A DNA stretch of 9,126 nucleotides, taken from NCBI GenBank assembly GCA_903918325.1, contig CAIXDY010000143.1:1-9126 (forward strand), given 5' to 3'. The position numbers and the translations under genes are program-made. Shown in pieces: positions 6,882 to 9,126 of the stretch; the stretch's first letter is position 1, and each line of letters begins with the position of its first letter. The notes below the pieces were generated by a model, which saw only the letters and a program-made list of their open reading frames with translations, did no database searches and had not been told where the DNA came from. This stretch comes from an uncultured Actinomycetes bacterium. Lineage in GTDB: Bacteria; Actinomycetota; Actinomycetes; Nanopelagicales; Nanopelagicaceae.

Positions 6882-7353
6882 TGGCCGGGCGGGTGCTGGT
6901 AAAACCACACTTGCATCGATTCTTGAAAAGCAGTGGTCTACTAATCAGACTGTAACTGTGATTCATATGGATGATTTATACGATGGCTGGGACAACGCTT
7001 TAACGCAAAAGTTAACGCTTACCTTAGGAAAAATTGTAAGCGCACATAATTCTGGCTTGGCCTTCACTATTGATATCTTTAATTGGAATTCAATGTCATT
7101 TGATTCCACAAGGAATATCGATCCCGTTGATATTCTCATTTTGGAAGGCGTGGGTGCTGGCCAAAAAGTAGTTCGAGATGCCGGTGCCCAGTTGTATTGG
7201 CTCGATATTGAGCCAGAAATTGGAATAGCTCGCGTTCTACGACGCGACGGTGATCAGATTGCCGAACACATGAAGAAATGGCAGATAGACCAAGAGCTTC
7301 ACTTCCTGCGAGATAAAACACGCGAAAACGCAGAACACATTCAAAGTTCGTAA
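6862..7353 (+). CDS. Small P-loop kinase, uridine-kinase-like, substrate unknown
   Basis: This is a 163-aa P-loop NTPase of the nucleoside-kinase type. MTLVAIDGRAGAGKTT carries the Walker A GRAGAGKT (8-15). HMDDLYDGW (35-43) matches the DD-x-Y/F motif of uridine-kinase-like enzymes, where the first Asp is the likely catalytic base. LILEGVGAG (92-100) is Walker-B-like, and VLRRDGD (125-131) could be part of the lid or phosphate-binding region. ATG 6862 is preferred over an in-frame TTG at 6844: it has GGAAG (6850-6854) seven bases upstream and places the P-loop at the usual distance from the N-terminus. It overlaps pnuT by 20 bp and so is translated under the same TPP-controlled message. I recall similar proteins annotated as uridine kinase or AAA family in many actinobacteria without a proven substrate. 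A vitamin kinase that traps the PnuT substrate is conceivable but unproven. Confidence 0.82.
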   Translation: MTLVAIDGRAGAGKTTLASILEKQWSTNQTVTVIHMDDLYDGWDNALTQKLTLTLGKIVSAHNSGLAFTIDIFNWNSMSFDSTRNIDPVDILILEGVGAGQKVVRDAGAQLYWLDIEPEIGIARVLRRDGDQIAEHMKKWQIDQELHFLRDKTRENAEHIQSS

Positions 7354-7378
7354 GGCTCAAAGCCCTAAAATTCTGGAC

Positions 7379-9126
7379 ATGTCAGATCTCTCGGGTGAAC
7401 TCATTGATAGCCGATATCAATTAGTCCGACAGATAGCTAACGGCGGAATGGCCTCGATTTATGAGGCTATTGATACGCGCCTTGATCGCAAAGTGGCCGT
7501 AAAAATTATGCATCCTCATCTGGCCCAAGATGAAGCTTTCGTTAATCGTTTTATTCGCGAAGCTAAAGCTGCTGCAGCCTTGTCGCATCCCAACATCGTT
7601 GCAGTGCAAGACCAAGGATGGAATCAGAATGGTGTACCGGCAGTATTCCTTGTTATGGAACTAATCGAAGGCCACACACTTCGTGATTACTTAAATGAAC
7701 GTGGACGATTTGAAATAAAGGATGCCATTAATTACTTAACGCCAATACTAAGTGCATTAGCTGCAGCCCATGAGGTTGGAATTACGCATCGCGATATGAA
7801 ACCGGAGAACATTTTAATTTCCAAAGAAGGACGCATAAAAATCGCAGACTTTGGTCTAGCGCGGGGTGAGCTAATTGGTTCAACCATGACGGCTGAATCA
7901 AGTGTGATTTTGGGATCGGTTTCATACTTATCCCCCGAACAAGTGCAACGCGGAGTAGCAGATTCACGAAGCGATGTGTATGCCGTTGGGATCGTTGCTT
8001 TTGAAATGTTAATTGGTGAAAAACCATTCTTAGGCGACTCACCAATTCAAATTGCTTATATGCATGTAAATCAGGAGATCCCGTCACTGCGCAGTAAGCG
8101 TAAGGAAATCCCAGAAAGCTTAGATGCACTCATCCTTAGCGCCACTAATCGCGATCCGGATAAGCGGCCACGAACCGCTGGTGAATTTCTAAAATCACTG
8201 GAAATGATTCAAAATGATCTCGACCCTAAAACAAATCAAATGAAACTTGAACTAGATCTGCCCGTTGAGCCAATCAAGGAAAAAGCCCGGGGTAAAGTAA
8301 AACAAGAAGTTGTTGAAGTAAAAGAACCGACTATCGAAGTTAAAGAAACTACCGAAGCGATTCGCACAGCAAGAGACCAAAAGAAGAAATCGAGTAAACG
8401 CGTTCGAAGAAATCGTAAGTTGGCATTGCTACTTGCTGTAGCCATCGGTATCGGTGGTTGGTACGCACTCGTTGGACCTGGATCACGCGTTGTTGTTCCT
8501 TCAATTGTCGGCGGCACTTATGACGATGCAGTTACTGCACTCACCCCATTGGGTTTAACAACCGTCGTTGAAAAACGCTTTGATGAAAGCGTTGCTTCTG
8601 GTGAGATCATCGAATCCACGCCAGGTGGTGGCGGCCGAATATCAGCTGGCGGTGCCGTGAAATTAATTATTTCTAAAGGACCTGAGCGATACACAATTCC
8701 AGCCGTTGCTGGTTTAACTCCGGAAGCGGCAGCTGCAGCGATTAAAAAATTCCCACTTATTGCAGGTGATACAACGCAAGAATTTAATTCTGATGTTCCG
8801 CAGGGCTATGTCATTACATCAACACCAGCACCTGGTACGCAAGTAAAACGAAATTCCACAGTTTCGTTAGTTGTCAGCAAAGGCGTAGAGACTGTGGCGC
8901 TTTCTTCCTACGTTGGAAAAGTAAGTGAACAAGCACTCAATGAACTAACAGGTTTGGGCTTTGTTGTTAACTCGGTATATGCCTTTGATGAAAACGTTCT
9001 CTCTGGTGTTGTGATTTCACAAAAACCTTCTGGGACCGATCCAGCACCTAAAGGATCGAAAATAACTCTTGTAGTTTCAAAGGGTTCGCAGTTTGTCTTT
9101 ATCCCAAATATTTTCTCAATCGATCA
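7379..9126 (+). CDS. Transmembrane Ser/Thr protein kinase with PASTA repeats (3' end outside window)
   Basis: This frame starts at ATG 7379, 25 nt after the P-loop kinase gene, and stays open to the right edge (582 codons seen). Residues 13 to about 275 are a Hanks-type kinase domain: glycine-rich loop ANGGMASIY, catalytic Lys42 in VAVK, catalytic loop HRDMKPEN (137-144; Asp139, Asn144), DFG at 157-159, and YLSPEQ (183-188) in the P+1/APE region. A charged juxtamembrane linker (about 280-347) leads to one transmembrane helix (348-365). Outside the cell are PASTA repeats at about 370-434, 438-502 and 505-569, with a fourth beginning at 572. Such kinases sense peptidoglycan fragments or lipid II and control division and wall synthesis. 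It could be PknB or PknL; a polyprenyl synthase gene nearby favours PknL (inference). The Shine-Dalgarno before the ATG is weak. Confidence 0.93.
   Translation, partial: MSDLSGELIDSRYQLVRQIANGGMASIYEAIDTRLDRKVAVKIMHPHLAQDEAFVNRFIREAKAAAALSHPNIVAVQDQGWNQNGVPAVFLVMELIEGHTLRDYLNERGRFEIKDAINYLTPILSALAAAHEVGITHRDMKPENILISKEGRIKIADFGLARGELIGSTMTAESSVILGSVSYLSPEQVQRGVADSRSDVYAVGIVAFEMLIGEKPFLGDSPIQIAYMHVNQEIPSLRSKRKEIPESLDALILSATNRDPDKRPRTAGEFLKSLEMIQNDLDPKTNQMKLELDLPVEPIKEKARGKVKQEVVEVKEPTIEVKETTEAIRTARDQKKKSSKRVRRNRKLALLLAVAIGIGGWYALVGPGSRVVVPSIVGGTYDDAVTALTPLGLTTVVEKRFDESVASGEIIESTPGGGGRISAGGAVKLIISKGPERYTIPAVAGLTPEAAAAAIKKFPLIAGDTTQEFNSDVPQGYVITSTPAPGTQVKRNSTVSLVVSKGVETVALSSYVGKVSEQALNELTGLGFVVNSVYAFDENVLSGVVISQKPSGTDPAPKGSKITLVVSKGSQFVFIPNIFSID

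Noticed and set aside
7354..7364. Small hairpin GGCT-CAA-AGCC after the P-loop kinase gene as a terminator
   Set aside because: The 4-bp stem is weak and no T run follows, so it does not qualify as an intrinsic terminator.
7782..8517. Minus-strand open frames (7782-8129 and 8236-8517) under the Ser/Thr kinase
   Set aside because: They lie antisense to the catalytic domain, linker and membrane segment of a clear kinase, and their translations look like low-complexity shadow protein.
1..9126. CRISPR arrays, tRNA/rRNA genes, insertion sequences, attachment sites, rhodopsin, lycopene cyclase or beta-carotene dioxygenase genes
   Set aside because: Reading through both strands I found no repeat-spacer pattern, tRNA-like clover, transposase or such enzyme signature. 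Every long stretch is explained by the listed genes.

Overview
The window looks like a piece of a compact, moderate- to low-GC actinobacterial genome, most likely a streamlined freshwater lineage of the acI/Nanopelagicales kind. This placement is an inference. It rests on the actinobacterial character of the carotenoid proteins, the PASTA-type Ser/Thr kinase, the very short or overlapping gene junctions and the AT-leaning codon use. No rRNA or other marker in the window settles the taxonomy. Coding density is almost complete: the longest non-coding stretches are 116 bp and 103 bp, and both appear to be regulatory.

Left part (1-2651). The 3' end of a membrane-anchored family 2 glycosyltransferase overlaps the start of a CrtI-superfamily FAD desaturase whose C-terminal motif resembles CrtD-type enzymes. 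Convergent to these, on the minus strand, is a CDP-alcohol phosphatidyltransferase family membrane protein whose 3' end overlaps the desaturase gene by 50 bp. Middle part (2652-6202). A divergent promoter region leads into crtE-crtI-crtB (prenyl diphosphate synthase, phytoene desaturase, phytoene synthase). These three genes abut exactly, with each stop codon followed immediately by the next start codon. Together they convert C5/C15 prenyl diphosphates to phytoene and then to a lycopene-type C40 chromophore. The left-hand desaturase and glycosyltransferase plausibly modify that chromophore into a further desaturated, glycosylated carotenoid. No lycopene cyclase and no carotene-cleaving dioxygenase are present in the window.

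Right part (6203-9126). Immediately after crtB lies a clear TPP (THI-box) riboswitch whose 3' edge carries the Shine-Dalgarno sequence of a PnuC-family transporter. The transporter is therefore assigned as the thiamine transporter PnuT. Its gene overlaps a small P-loop kinase gene of the uridine-kinase-like group. After 25 nt comes a transmembrane Ser/Thr protein kinase with at least three PASTA repeats, which is cut by the window edge. A polyprenyl synthase gene near a Ser/Thr kinase recalls the idsA2-pknL neighbourhood of mycobacteria, so the carotenoid and thiamine genes may sit in an old actinobacterial locus.

The most interesting points are: the thiamine-controlled uptake module directly behind the carotenoid genes (isoprenoid precursor synthesis through DXS needs TPP); the P-loop kinase of unknown substrate coupled to it; the convergent CDP-alcohol phosphatidyltransferase with an altered signature motif; and the possible hairpins over the crtE start codon. 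I see no obviously new multi-gene defence or mobile system.
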